From NCBI GenBank assembly GCA_900553645.1, contig USEE01000052.1, positions 1-7,927 on the forward strand: a DNA stretch of 7,927 bases, read 5' to 3'. The notes beneath the pieces are model-generated. The model saw nothing but the letters and a program-made list of their open reading frames with translations. It was not told the DNA's origin and made no database searches. Both the position numbers and the translations under genes were made by a program. Shown one piece after another: positions 1-6,474 of this stretch; position 1 is the first letter of the stretch; each line of letters begins with the position of its first letter. Origin of the DNA: an uncultured Eubacteriales bacterium (GTDB taxonomy: Bacteria; Bacillota_A; Clostridia; Christensenellales; Aristaeellaceae).

Positions 1-150
1 GCCTATATTCTATCAAATTTCTGTGGCTTTGAACAGCGTATTTGTGAAAATAATCCGTAACGTGGCGCAATCTCGCGTTAAATGCCGTATGCCGCCCGCA
101 TGGGACGGCATTTTTTAATGATAATCGGCATATTTTACTTATGTGAACAA
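1..150. other. Left-edge intergenic region
   Basis: No convincing gene is visible. The first 60 bases are AT-richer than the coding regions. One plus-strand frame is open from the window edge to a TAA at 58-60 (19 codons, C-terminal residues ..ICENNP). It could be the tail of an upstream gene, because a plus-strand terminator follows about 20 nt later, but its codons do not resemble those of the other genes, so I do not call it. The minus-strand DUF1284 gene ends at 151, so this stretch is also its 3' region. Confidence 0.5.
81..116 (+). terminator. Rho-independent terminator of an off-window plus-strand gene
   Basis: An 8-bp perfect stem, AATGCCGT (81-88) with ACGGCATT (105-112), encloses a second short stem ATGC (89-92)/GCAT (98-101). 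The 3' arm runs directly into six T residues (111-116). This is the standard shape of an intrinsic terminator reading left to right. Read on the minus strand, the same hairpin is followed by only three T residues, so it may act weakly in reverse as the end of the bioY-DUF1284 transcript. The plus-strand direction is much better supported and implies a gene entering from the left. Confidence 0.75.
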
Positions 151-564
151 TCACTTGCCGCTTTTGTTCGAATCATAAATGAGCTTTTCGGCAAGCGGAT
201 TGCAGATTTTGCGCCACTGACAGTCGGGACACACGTCGCCGAACCTGCCCGCGAGTATGATGTTTTCGATTGCACGCGCACGGAACTCAGCGGCTGAAAC
301 TTCCTCTCCGGGCTTAATCCCCAGCAGACTGAGCGTCGCCGCGTCGTACCTGTCCACCTTCTCGGAGCAATTGCATACACCGCCCTCAAGATTGGGACAG
401 GCCGAGCACAGCTCGTCCGCGCCTGAGCACAGCCGCGCGCCCGCGCCCTCGCGCATACCGGAAAGCACCTTCTCCATGTGCCGCGTGAACTCCGGGCTGT
501 ATCCGTGTCCGGTGAAGAACAGCGCGCACAGCGCGTGGTGCGGCCTTAAATTAAAGGTGTACAT
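151..564 (-). CDS. DUF1284 family cysteine-rich protein
   Basis: This 137-aa soluble protein belongs to the DUF1284 family (COG3543), whose function is not established. The family signature is seen at the N-terminus as RPHHALC (residues 7-13), followed by a GHGYS..F motif (19-26). Cysteines are numerous and grouped: C46, C53 and C56 (CSAC), C64 and C66, then C112, C115 and C121 in CPDCQWRKIC. This pattern suggests metal or Fe-S binding, which is inference. Length matches the family. Its ATG (564-562) lies inside the last codons of bioY, in another frame and overlapping by 14 nt, and only a weak AGG-like site precedes it, so translation is probably coupled to bioY. Expression should follow the BirA-controlled bioY promoter. 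There are no membrane segments or signal peptide. Family assignment is confident; any biochemical role is unknown. Confidence 0.88.
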   Translation of the reverse strand: MYTFNLRPHHALCALFFTGHGYSPEFTRHMEKVLSGMREGAGARLCSGADELCSACPNLEGGVCNCSEKVDRYDAATLSLLGIKPGEEVSAAEFRARAIENIILAGRFGDVCPDCQWRKICNPLAEKLIYDSNKSGK

Positions 565-1108
565 GCTTCTTAAGCCTGCCGGTCAGCAGCAGCGCCAGCG
601 CCATCTTGCCCGCGTCGGGCAGCAGGAAGGGCACAACGCACCACATCAGCGCCGAACCAAGACCAATCGGGCCGGTAGCGCGCGCATACGCAACCATGAA
701 CCACGCCGTGCCAAACGCGTAGCACGCCGCAAGTCCCAGCACAAGGCCGATTATCGACGGCACAAGTCCCGAGCCGAACTTGGCGGTAATCAGCCAATAG
801 ATAAGTCCCGACAGCAAAAAGCCCACTATGTAGCCGCCGGTGGTGCCGATCAATACGCTAAGTCCCCCCGAAAAGCCTGCGAACACAGGCACGCCCACCG
901 CGCCCAGCAGTATGTAAACCGCAATCGCGATAGTGCCGCGCGCGCCGCCCAGCAGCCCCAGCGCGCAGAACACACCGAAGGTCTGCAAGGTAAACGGAAC
1001 CTGACCGATAGGCAGCGAGATCCACGAACACACCGCAATCAATACCGACATCAGCGCGCAGTAAGCCATATCGCGCGTTTTAAGCGAAGTCTTTGCCTTT
1101 GCTTCCAT
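551..1108 (-). CDS. bioY: Biotin transporter BioY (ECF S-component)
   Basis: BioY is the membrane protein that binds biotin and delivers it into the cell, usually with the shared EcfA/EcfA'/EcfT energising module, which is not encoded here. The 185-aa product has about six hydrophobic segments (near residues 12-31, 38-55, 56-76, 80-107, 113-140 and 148-178). It carries the family core: QVPFTLQT, LLGGARG, YILLGAVGVPVFAG, then IGTTGGYIVGF. The start at 1108 is chosen because GGAGG (1119-1123 on the reverse strand) lies 10 nt upstream. An in-frame ATG at 1171 would sit inside the promoter and operator, so it cannot be the start of this transcript. The gene is first in a two-gene unit; its stop overlaps the start of the DUF1284 gene. 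Control by BirA is indicated by the operator over the promoter. This supports biotin import; I see no biotin synthesis genes in the window. Confidence 0.95.
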   Translation of the reverse strand: MEAKAKTSLKTRDMAYCALMSVLIAVCSWISLPIGQVPFTLQTFGVFCALGLLGGARGTIAIAVYILLGAVGVPVFAGFSGGLSVLIGTTGGYIVGFLLSGLIYWLITAKFGSGLVPSIIGLVLGLAACYAFGTAWFMVAYARATGPIGLGSALMWCVVPFLLPDAGKMALALLLTGRLKKHVHL

Positions 1109-1142
1109 AAAAAAGTTACCTCCCCGCAATTTAACTGGGAAA

Positions 1143-1171
1143 AGGATACCACATGCGCGATTGATTGTCAA
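1143..1171 (-). promoter_or_regulatory. bioY promoter (sigma-A type)
   Basis: On the minus strand a perfect -35 box TTGACA (1171-1166) is separated by 17 nt from a -10 box TATCCT (1148-1143), which matches four of six consensus positions. Transcription would start near 1136, giving a leader of roughly 28 nt before the bioY ATG at 1108, with the Shine-Dalgarno inside it. The -35 box overlaps one arm of the BirA-type operator, so repressor binding would directly block RNA polymerase. Confidence 0.8.
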
Positions 1172-1196
1172 CCTGCGTACTGATTAAGTTTACAAT
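1164..1196. promoter_or_regulatory. BirA-type biotin operator
   Basis: Two inverted 9-bp half-sites, ATTGTCAAC (1164-1172) and GTTTACAAT (1188-1196), are separated by 15 bp and agree at eight of nine positions when one is reversed. This matches the known bacterial BirA operator pattern (TTGT-AAC arms facing GTT-ACAA with a spacer of about 13-16 bp). It lies immediately upstream of bioY and over the -35 box of its promoter. Known biology: biotinyl-AMP-bound BirA dimers repress biotin genes through such sites. The birA gene is not in the window. The divergent methyltransferase promoter starts about 50 bp away and is probably not covered. Confidence 0.85.
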
Positions 1197-1247
1197 ATGT
1201 TGCCGAATGAAAGATGCGGCGCGCCAAAAAACTAAACCAATTCTGTA

Positions 1248-1277
1248 TCGACAGTAGTGCACATGCGGTTGTATAAT
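1248..1277 (+). promoter_or_regulatory. Promoter of the RNA methyltransferase gene
   Basis: A perfect -10 box TATAAT (1272-1277) follows TCGACA (1248-1253, five of six matches to the -35 consensus) with an 18-nt spacer. Transcription would begin near 1284, giving a leader of about 24 nt before the ATG at 1308 with an AAGGAG site in it. It is divergent from the bioY promoter and separated from the BirA-type site by about 50 bp. It also argues against the earlier in-frame ATG at 1257, which would lie upstream of the transcript. Confidence 0.75.
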
Positions 1278-1307
1278 GATAGTATACCGAAAAAGGAGAG
1301 TATGCCG

Positions 1308-2453
1308 ATGCAATGGATAGCGACGGCGGCGTTTGCGCTGGAGGGAATAGTCGCGCGCGAACTGCGCGATATGGGCGCGCAAAATGTCGAGGCGCAGAAT
1401 GGCGCGGTGCGCTTTGAAGGCGACATGACGGCGGGACTGCGCGCCAATCTGTGGCTGCGCTGCTGCGACCGGGTGCTGCTGGAGATGGGCAGGTTTGAGG
1501 CAAGGACGTTCGACGAGCTGTTTGAGGCGGTGCGCGCAATCGAGTGGGAGGCGCTGCTGCCCGTAGACGCGGCGTTCCCGGTGCGCGCCAAGTGCGTGCG
1601 CAGTCAGCTGATGAGCCCGTCCGACTGCCAGAAGATAGTCAAAAAGGCCGTGGCCGAGCGGCTTAAATCGCGCTATGGCGGCGACTGGCTCAGCGAGACC
1701 GGGCCGGTGTTCGCGATAGACTGCGCGATACATTCAGATAAGGTGGAGATAACGCTGGATTCCAGCGGCGTGGCGCTCAACCGGCGCGGCTACCGCACGT
1801 GGAACGGCGAGGCCCCGCTGCGCGAGACGCTGGCGGCGGCGCTGGTCAAGCTTACGCCGTGGCGGCCGGACGCGCCGCTGCTCGACCCATGCTGCGGTAC
1901 GGGCACGATACTTTGCGAGGCGGCCATGATAGCCACCGACCGTGCGCCCGGACTTAACCGCGATTTCGCGATGGAGACCTGGCCCGCGCTCGATAAGCAG
2001 GCGAGTACGCTTCTGCGCGACGATGCGCTTGAACGATTCCATGCGCACGACAACGACGCGCTGGACATAACCGGCGTGGACATAGACCCCGACGCGCTCG
2101 ATCTGGCGCGCAAGCATGTGCGGCAGTGCGGATTCAACGGGCGCATATCGCTAATCAATACCGATATGCGCGACTGGGCGGGCGATTGCAATGGCGGCGC
2201 GATACTGGCCAATCCGCCGTATGGTGAGCGGCTGGGCGACCGTCGCGCGGCCGATGCGGTTGCGCGTGCGCTGGGACGGCTGGCCGCGGCGCAGAGCGAG
2301 GCCGCGATGGGCGTGATTACGTCCAACGCCAACTTTGAACGCGAGTTTGGCCGCCGCGCGGACAAGCGCCGCCGACTGTACAACGGTCGACTGGAATGCG
2401 AATTCCTTATGTACGACCGCGCGTCGTTCCGCGCGCGCCGCAAGCATAAGTGA
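1308..2453 (+). CDS. THUMP-domain class I SAM-dependent RNA methyltransferase (RlmL-N/YpsC-like)
   Basis: The 381-aa product matches the COG0116/UPF0020 group of rRNA N2-guanine methyltransferases, which use S-adenosylmethionine to modify 23S rRNA (the E. coli relative RlmL makes m2G2445). The N-terminus (WIATAAFALEGIVARELRDMG) and a THUMP-like RNA-binding region (about residues 45-155) precede a Rossmann methyltransferase domain. Motif I is DPCCGTGT (from D193), an acidic GVDIDP motif follows at 256-261, and the catalytic NPPYGERLGD loop begins at N302. The length is normal for the single-domain Gram-positive form. The start at 1308 fits the GGAG site (1295-1298) at a spacing similar to the other genes here; the ATG at 1302 would be only 3 nt from it. 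The gene has its own promoter and appears monocistronic. Isoleucine is encoded by ATA in 12 of 15 cases, unusual for such GC-rich DNA. The exact target base is inferred from the family only. Confidence 0.9.
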   Translation: MQWIATAAFALEGIVARELRDMGAQNVEAQNGAVRFEGDMTAGLRANLWLRCCDRVLLEMGRFEARTFDELFEAVRAIEWEALLPVDAAFPVRAKCVRSQLMSPSDCQKIVKKAVAERLKSRYGGDWLSETGPVFAIDCAIHSDKVEITLDSSGVALNRRGYRTWNGEAPLRETLAAALVKLTPWRPDAPLLDPCCGTGTILCEAAMIATDRAPGLNRDFAMETWPALDKQASTLLRDDALERFHAHDNDALDITGVDIDPDALDLARKHVRQCGFNGRISLINTDMRDWAGDCNGGAILANPPYGERLGDRRAADAVARALGRLAAAQSEAAMGVITSNANFEREFGRRADKRRRLYNGRLECEFLMYDRASFRARRKHK

Positions 2454-2466
2454 TGCTTCGCGCGCG
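2430..2466 (+). terminator. GC-rich hairpin over the methyltransferase stop codon
   Basis: AAGCAT (2442-2447) pairs with ATGCTT (2453-2458) around a 5-nt loop that holds the TGA stop. After a 4-nt bulge (2438-2441), eight further GC pairs form between 2430-2437 and 2459-2466. The structure is strong, but no T-run follows it (AATCCATAC), so it is not a textbook intrinsic terminator. It may instead slow or end transcription, or protect the 3' end. Some of the pairing arises simply from the GCGC-rich composition of the region. Confidence 0.3.
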
Positions 2467-2493
2467 AATCCATACATTATATATAGTAAACTC

Positions 2494-2626
2494 AGGCAGT
2501 CTGGTTAAGGCATAAACGGATGATCTTCCGTTTAAGGCGGGAAACGCGGATTGGTCTGCTTTTAGAATAACTTCTGAAAAGCAAACGCCAGCTTATCCCG
2601 CCTTAAAAGCCGCCAAAGCCCTGCCT
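2494..2626 (+). other. Structured intergenic element, possible regulatory 5' leader of the GH127 gene
   Basis: This gene-free stretch holds nested inverted repeats. TTTAAGGCGGGA (2531-2542) pairs perfectly with TCCCGCCTTAAA (2596-2607). Inside it, TTGGT/GCCAG (2551-2555/2587-2591, with wobble pairs) leads to TGCTTTTAGAA (2557-2567) pairing with TTCT-G-AAAAGCA (2572-2583) around a TAAC loop. Outside it, AGGCAG (2494-2499) can pair with CTGCCT (2621-2626). A separate hairpin TAAACGGA/TCCGTTTA (2513-2520/2527-2534) shares four bases with the main stem. TTAAGGC also occurs at 2505-2511, offering a second partner for GCCTTAA. The element matches no riboswitch class I can recognise and lacks a terminator T-run. 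An AT-rich TATATAGTAAA (2480-2490) just before it could be a -10 region, but no good -35 is seen. Confidence 0.5.
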
Positions 2627-2640
2627 TGCAATGATAACAC

Positions 2641-2657
2641 GGCCGCCATGCGCGGCC
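2641..2657 (+). other. GC hairpin in the leader before the GH127 start
   Basis: GGCCGC (2641-2646) and GCGGCC (2652-2657) form a perfect 6-bp stem with a CATGC loop, 19 nt before the GGAGG at 2677-2681. It is not followed by T residues. It could affect ribosome access or mRNA stability, but a 6-bp GC palindrome is not rare in such DNA, so a function is only a suggestion. Confidence 0.35.
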
Positions 2658-2693
2658 ACACATATGCGCAATTTACGGAGGAAGATAGCTCAA

Positions 2694-4628
2694 ATGAACA
2701 GCAAAGTGTTTTTTAATCGCGCGCCGCTGCCGCCGAGCGACTATGCGCCGCTGCCGCTGACCGCGGTAAAGCCCGAGGGCTGGCTGCTGGAGCAGCTCCG
2801 CACTCAGGCAAAGGGCATAACCGGGACGTTGTACAAGTTCTGGCCGGACGTATCGGACGAATGCGCCTGGCTGGGCGGCAAGGGCGATGCGTGGGAGCGC
2901 GCGCCGTACTATCTGGACGGCCTTGTGCCGCTGGCGTATCTGCTGGGCGACGAGGAGCTTATCGCGCGCGCGGGCAAGTACATCGAATGGATGCTGGCTT
3001 CCCAGCGCGAGGACGGCTTCTTCGGCCCCAAGAACAACGACGACTGGTGGCCGCGCATGGTGGCGCTCAAGGCGCTTATCCAGTACTACACCGCCACCAC
3101 CGACGAGCGCGTGCCCAAGTTCATGCTGAAATATTTCGCGTATGAGTATAAAAAGCTGGACGAACAGCCCATGATTGAATGGGCGGTTGCGCGCGGCGGC
3201 GACAACATGCTGTGCGCGATATGGCTGTACAACCTGACCGGCGCAAAGTTCCTGCTGGAACTGTGCAAAAAGATCTCGGCGCAGACGCTGGACTGGGGGC
3301 GCTTCTTCAACACTTTCCCGTTCACGCGCTCGATGGCGCGCCATATACCGTGGGCCGAGATGGAGGCGGGCCGCGCAAAGGAAGCGGAGCTTTCGGGCGC
3401 GGACAGGCCCTATACCCGCACTCAGTACCATTATTCGCACGTAGTAAACGTGGGCATGGGTCTTAAAGCGCCCGCGATGAATTACCTCGTCAGCGGCAGC
3501 AGCAAGGATCGCGAGGCGTTTTACGAGGGCTGGCAGAAGCTTATGCGCTATCACGGCGTGGCGATGGGCATGTTCACCGGCGACGAGCATCTGGCGGGCA
3601 ACAGCCCCACGCAGGGCACCGAGCTGTGCGCGGTGGTCGAAACCATGTTCTCGCTGGAGACGCTTGCCTGGGCGCTGGGCGACCTCAGCATGGGCGACAA
3701 GCTGGAGAAGCTGGCGTTCAACGCGCTGCCCGCGACTGTCAAAGCCGATATGACCTCGCATCAGTATCTGCAGCAGGTCAATCAGGTACGCGCCAGCGAT
3801 GAGCCGCGCCGCTGGTACAACAATGCCAACAACTCTAACACGTTCGGTCTGGAACCCAACTTCGGCTGCTGCACCGCCAACATGCATCAGGGCTGGCCCA
3901 AGTACGCGGCCAATCTGTGGATGGCGACGCGCGACGACGGACTTGCGGCACTCAGCTATGCGCCCTGCACCGTGCGCTTCCGCGCGGGCGGCCAGCCGGT
4001 AAGGCTGCGCGTAAAGACCGAATATCCGTTTGAGGACGCAGTGCGCATCGAAGTGAGCGTTAAGGCATCCTGCCGCTTCCCGGTATACCTGCGCGTGCCC
4101 GCGTGGTGCAATGAGTTCAAGGCAGTGTGCGCGGGCGAGACTGCTTCCGTCAAGGATGGCACAGCCAAGATTGAGCGCGAATGGCATACCGGCGACGTGA
4201 TCGAAATTAGCCTTCCCATGACCGCGCGCGCGACCGAGTGGTTCCATCAGTCACGCGCCGTGGAGTACGGCCCGCTGCTGATGGCGCTGCCGATTGCAGA
4301 GGAGTGGCGCGTAACCAAGGGCCGCAGGTACGTAAGCGATTACGAGGTGTGGCCTGAAAGCGAGTGGAACTGGGCGCTGGTTGACGGCGGCGATCTGAGC
4401 GCGCGCCATATCGAAAAGTGCGGCGAAGCGGGTTTCACGGGCGAAGCGCCGGTGAAGCTGAAGGTATCCGCGGTGCGCGCGCCCGAGTGGGGCATGGACG
4501 GCGCGTCCTGCGCCAACCCGCCGATCGGCATGAAGTATTCAAAGGGCGCGGAGCAGGAAATCGAACTTGTGCCTTACGGCATAGCCAAGCTGCATGTGGC
4601 GCAGTTCCCGGTTGCCAAGGCTGAATAA
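2694..4628 (+). CDS. Glycoside hydrolase family 127 protein (beta-L-arabinofuranosidase family)
   Basis: This 644-aa enzyme belongs to GH127 (formerly DUF1680), whose characterised member HypBA1 removes terminal beta-L-arabinofuranose using a zinc-bound cysteine nucleophile. The N-terminal two thirds resemble the (alpha/alpha)6 barrel (about residues 15-440). The C-terminal part has beta-sandwich features such as YLRVPAWC, a W..GD.IEI.LPM stretch and VEYGPLLMALP. The zinc/catalytic set appears complete: E310 and C312 in GTELCAVVE, and C392-C393 in FGCCTAN, with spacing close to HypBA1 E338/C340/C417/C418. E298 in GDEHLAG is a candidate acid/base. No signal peptide is present, so it should act in the cytoplasm on imported oligosaccharides or glycosides. 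The start at 2694 follows GGAGG (2677-2681) by 12 nt; the upstream in-frame ATG at 2631 gives an unconserved extension. No transporter or regulator is adjacent. Actual sugar specificity cannot be told, since GH127 is diverse. Confidence 0.87.
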   Translation: MNSKVFFNRAPLPPSDYAPLPLTAVKPEGWLLEQLRTQAKGITGTLYKFWPDVSDECAWLGGKGDAWERAPYYLDGLVPLAYLLGDEELIARAGKYIEWMLASQREDGFFGPKNNDDWWPRMVALKALIQYYTATTDERVPKFMLKYFAYEYKKLDEQPMIEWAVARGGDNMLCAIWLYNLTGAKFLLELCKKISAQTLDWGRFFNTFPFTRSMARHIPWAEMEAGRAKEAELSGADRPYTRTQYHYSHVVNVGMGLKAPAMNYLVSGSSKDREAFYEGWQKLMRYHGVAMGMFTGDEHLAGNSPTQGTELCAVVETMFSLETLAWALGDLSMGDKLEKLAFNALPATVKADMTSHQYLQQVNQVRASDEPRRWYNNANNSNTFGLEPNFGCCTANMHQGWPKYAANLWMATRDDGLAALSYAPCTVRFRAGGQPVRLRVKTEYPFEDAVRIEVSVKASCRFPVYLRVPAWCNEFKAVCAGETASVKDGTAKIEREWHTGDVIEISLPMTARATEWFHQSRAVEYGPLLMALPIAEEWRVTKGRRYVSDYEVWPESEWNWALVDGGDLSARHIEKCGEAGFTGEAPVKLKVSAVRAPEWGMDGASCANPPIGMKYSKGAEQEIELVPYGIAKLHVAQFPVAKAE

Positions 4629-4694
4629 GCGCGTAACCACCCGAACGCAAGCTGAATAGTATATAGTAAAAAAACGGCTGGAGGTATCAGGCCA

Positions 4695-5045
4695 ATGGCG
4701 CATTCTAATACCTGCATGATATGCGGGCGGGACTGCTGCAACGGGATTGAGATAAACTCAATGCGCATTTGCGTATTATGCGAGGAACGAATGTCAAGTA
4801 TAGCGCCGGACGCGCCCGAGTACGACGAATTTGTGCGGGCGCTGCATGATTTGAGGATAAAACCCACAATACTGACAGCCGCCGAGGCTGACGCTTTGGA
4901 AAACGAGCTGAACATATACGAGCCTGTGACCGTGGACGAACTGCTCGCGCGGTCGGGGCTGGAGGCGCAAAGCACGCCCGCAGGCAAGCCGCGCCGGCAC
5001 AAACTCGCGGCGACCGGCGTGGCCAGCGACGCGGGCAACGAATGA
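4695..5045 (+). CDS. gin: Gin/CsfB family anti-sigma factor, with extended C-terminal tail
   Basis: In B. subtilis, Gin (CsfB) is a small zinc protein that binds and restrains sporulation sigma factors (sigma-G, also sigma-E), preventing their activity in the wrong compartment or time. Here residues 1-56 match the family: C7-x2-C10 and C26-x2-C29 zinc knuckles, NGIEI between them, ICVLCEERM, then a DAPEYDEFVRALHDLRI helix corresponding to the Bacillus DPDY..FV..L segment. The family core is about 60 aa; this 116-aa protein adds a tail of about 60 residues with an acidic helical part (TAAEADALENEL) and a basic, likely disordered end, which I do not recognise. GGAGG (4680-4684) lies 10 nt before the ATG. 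The stop overlaps the next gene's start as ATGA. No clear sigma-A or sigma-F promoter is visible in the 66 nt upstream. Assignment rests on motif recognition. Confidence 0.82.
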   Translation: MAHSNTCMICGRDCCNGIEINSMRICVLCEERMSSIAPDAPEYDEFVRALHDLRIKPTILTAAEADALENELNIYEPVTVDELLARSGLEAQSTPAGKPRRHKLAATGVASDAGNE

Positions 5046-6448
5046 GCGCGCCGCTTATAGAAGCGCTCCGGGCAATGGACGACCGATTAAGCTTCCACAT
5101 GCCCGGCCATAAGGGGCGGGAGTGCATATTGCCGCTCCGGGCGCATATGGACGTGACCGAGCTTAACGTGACCGACGATCTGTATCACGCCGAAGGGCCG
5201 ATACTTGCCGCCCAGCGGCTCATGGCAAAAAGCGCGCGCGCGGCGCATACGATATTTCTGACAAACGGCTCGACATGCGGCGTGGAGGCAATGCTGGGCT
5301 ATGCCGCCGCGCCGGGCGAGCGCGTGATACTGCCGCGCGCTAGTCACCTGAGCGCAATATCGGCGTGCGCGCTGTACGGCATGGAACCCGTATGGGTAGA
5401 CGCATGGGCGGATGAAGCGGGTGCGCCGTTTACGCGGACTGAGGACGTATTAAGCGCGGTAAGGCAAAATCCCGACGCGCGCGCGGTATTGCTCACGCGC
5501 CCGGATTACTTCGGGCGCATGATGGAGCTTGGGCAGATTGCCAAGGCGGCGCACGCGGCAGGTATGCTGGTTCTGGTGGACGAGGCGCACGGTGCGCACC
5601 TCAACTGGCTGGACGGGCTTAAATGCGTTTACCGCCCGGATGACGGCGCAGGACGCGAATGCGTGAGCGCTCTTGATATGGGCGCGGACATGTGCGTGCA
5701 GAGCGCGCATAAGACGCTGCCCGCGCTGACCGGCGGCGCGTTCCTTCATATGAATGAGCGCGTGGACGCGGACAGGCTGCTCAGCCGAGTGGCGCTTACC
5801 CAAAGCTCCAGCCCGTCGTTTCTGATAATGGCGTCGCTGGACAGCGCGCGCGAATATATGGACGAGCATGGCCGCGCGGAACTTAGCCGCGTGGCCGACG
5901 AATGCGAACGCGTACTGGACGAATGCCGCACGCTGGACATTATGCCTGCGCGTGAATATTTCGGCTTGGACTGCGACCGCACTCGGATTGCGCTGGACGT
6001 AACGCCGCGCGGCATAACCGGCTTTGCGGCGCGCGACGCGCTGACCCAAATGGGCATAGACATAGAGATGGCCGACGCGCGGCGCATAGTCATGATATGC
6101 TCGGCTGTGGACGATAAGGACAAGTTCGACGCGTTGATAGGCGGATTGAAGCGGCTTCCGCGCGGAAACGGAAATTATGCCTTGCCCAAGGTCGAACGCG
6201 TAATGCGCGGGCGGCGCGCGATGAGTGTCAGACAGGCGGCGCTGGGCGCATACGAGCGCGTGGAGCTGGAGCGCGCGGCGGGGCGCATCGCGGCGCGGGC
6301 GCTGGGCGCATACCCGCCGGGCGTGGCCGAATGCGCGCCGGGCGAGGAAATATCGCGCGAAACATGTGAAAGGCTGCTTGCGGCTCAGCGCGCGGGTGCG
6401 GAACTGTTCGGCCTGGAGCGCGGCCTGTGCGTCGTTACCCGAGAATAA
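5042..6448 (+). CDS. Orn/Lys/Arg decarboxylase family PLP enzyme (YaaO-like)
   Basis: This 468-aa protein belongs to fold-type I PLP-dependent basic amino acid decarboxylases, in the short Gram-positive YaaO/SpeA-like branch, which lacks the N-terminal wing domain of the large E. coli inducible enzymes. Visible motifs: FHMPGHKG near the N-terminus, DVTELNVTDDLYHAEGPI, the TNGSTCG phosphate-binding loop (74-80), DEAHGAH (D180 and H183 next to the cofactor ring), and SAHKTLPALTGGAFLH with K224 as the probable PLP-lysine. The C-terminal domain ends with the family YPPGV..C.PGE motif. Length is normal. The start is the ATG of an ATGA overlap with gin, with no strong ribosome binding site, so translation is probably coupled. 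The Gin-YaaO-Tmk order resembles the B. subtilis csfB-yaaO-tmk region. Substrate (arginine, lysine or ornithine, leading to polyamines) cannot be assigned from sequence. ATA encodes 14 of 18 isoleucines. Confidence 0.9.
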   Translation: MSAPLIEALRAMDDRLSFHMPGHKGRECILPLRAHMDVTELNVTDDLYHAEGPILAAQRLMAKSARAAHTIFLTNGSTCGVEAMLGYAAAPGERVILPRASHLSAISACALYGMEPVWVDAWADEAGAPFTRTEDVLSAVRQNPDARAVLLTRPDYFGRMMELGQIAKAAHAAGMLVLVDEAHGAHLNWLDGLKCVYRPDDGAGRECVSALDMGADMCVQSAHKTLPALTGGAFLHMNERVDADRLLSRVALTQSSSPSFLIMASLDSAREYMDEHGRAELSRVADECERVLDECRTLDIMPAREYFGLDCDRTRIALDVTPRGITGFAARDALTQMGIDIEMADARRIVMICSAVDDKDKFDALIGGLKRLPRGNGNYALPKVERVMRGRRAMSVRQAALGAYERVELERAAGRIAARALGAYPPGVAECAPGEEISRETCERLLAAQRAGAELFGLERGLCVVTRE

Positions 6449-6474
6449 TGCGGCAAAAGGAGGATACCCTGCCG

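Noticed and set aside
257..1183. Long plus-strand open frame (308 codons) across the bioY-DUF1284 region
   Set aside because: Its product is rich in Arg, Gln, His and Ala with no recognisable domain, and it is antisense to two well-supported genes that have a promoter, operator and ribosome site.
1257..1307. Upstream in-frame starts at 1257 and 1302 for the methyltransferase
   Set aside because: 1257 lies upstream of the likely transcription start, inside the promoter region; 1302 is only 3 nt from the Shine-Dalgarno sequence, while 1308 has a normal spacing.
2673..4247. Minus-strand open frame of 524 codons antisense to GH127
   Set aside because: It mirrors the GH127 codon pattern on the opposite strand, a common artefact in GC-rich genes. 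The product is low in complexity, with no domain I recognise, and nothing about its start stands out.
2480..4670. TATATAGTAAA occurring at both 2480-2490 and 4660-4670, upstream of GH127 and gin
   Set aside because: An 11-mer match can arise by chance in a window this size, especially in AT-rich intergenic DNA, and no credible -35 box stands at the right distance in either place. It is kept only as a weak hint of a -10 element.
6239..6313. Direct repeat GCGCTGGGCGCATAC at 6239-6253 and 6299-6313
   Set aside because: Both copies code for an ALGAY peptide in the decarboxylase C-terminal domain, with the second leading into the conserved YPPG motif. Shared codon bias explains the match better than a functional DNA repeat.
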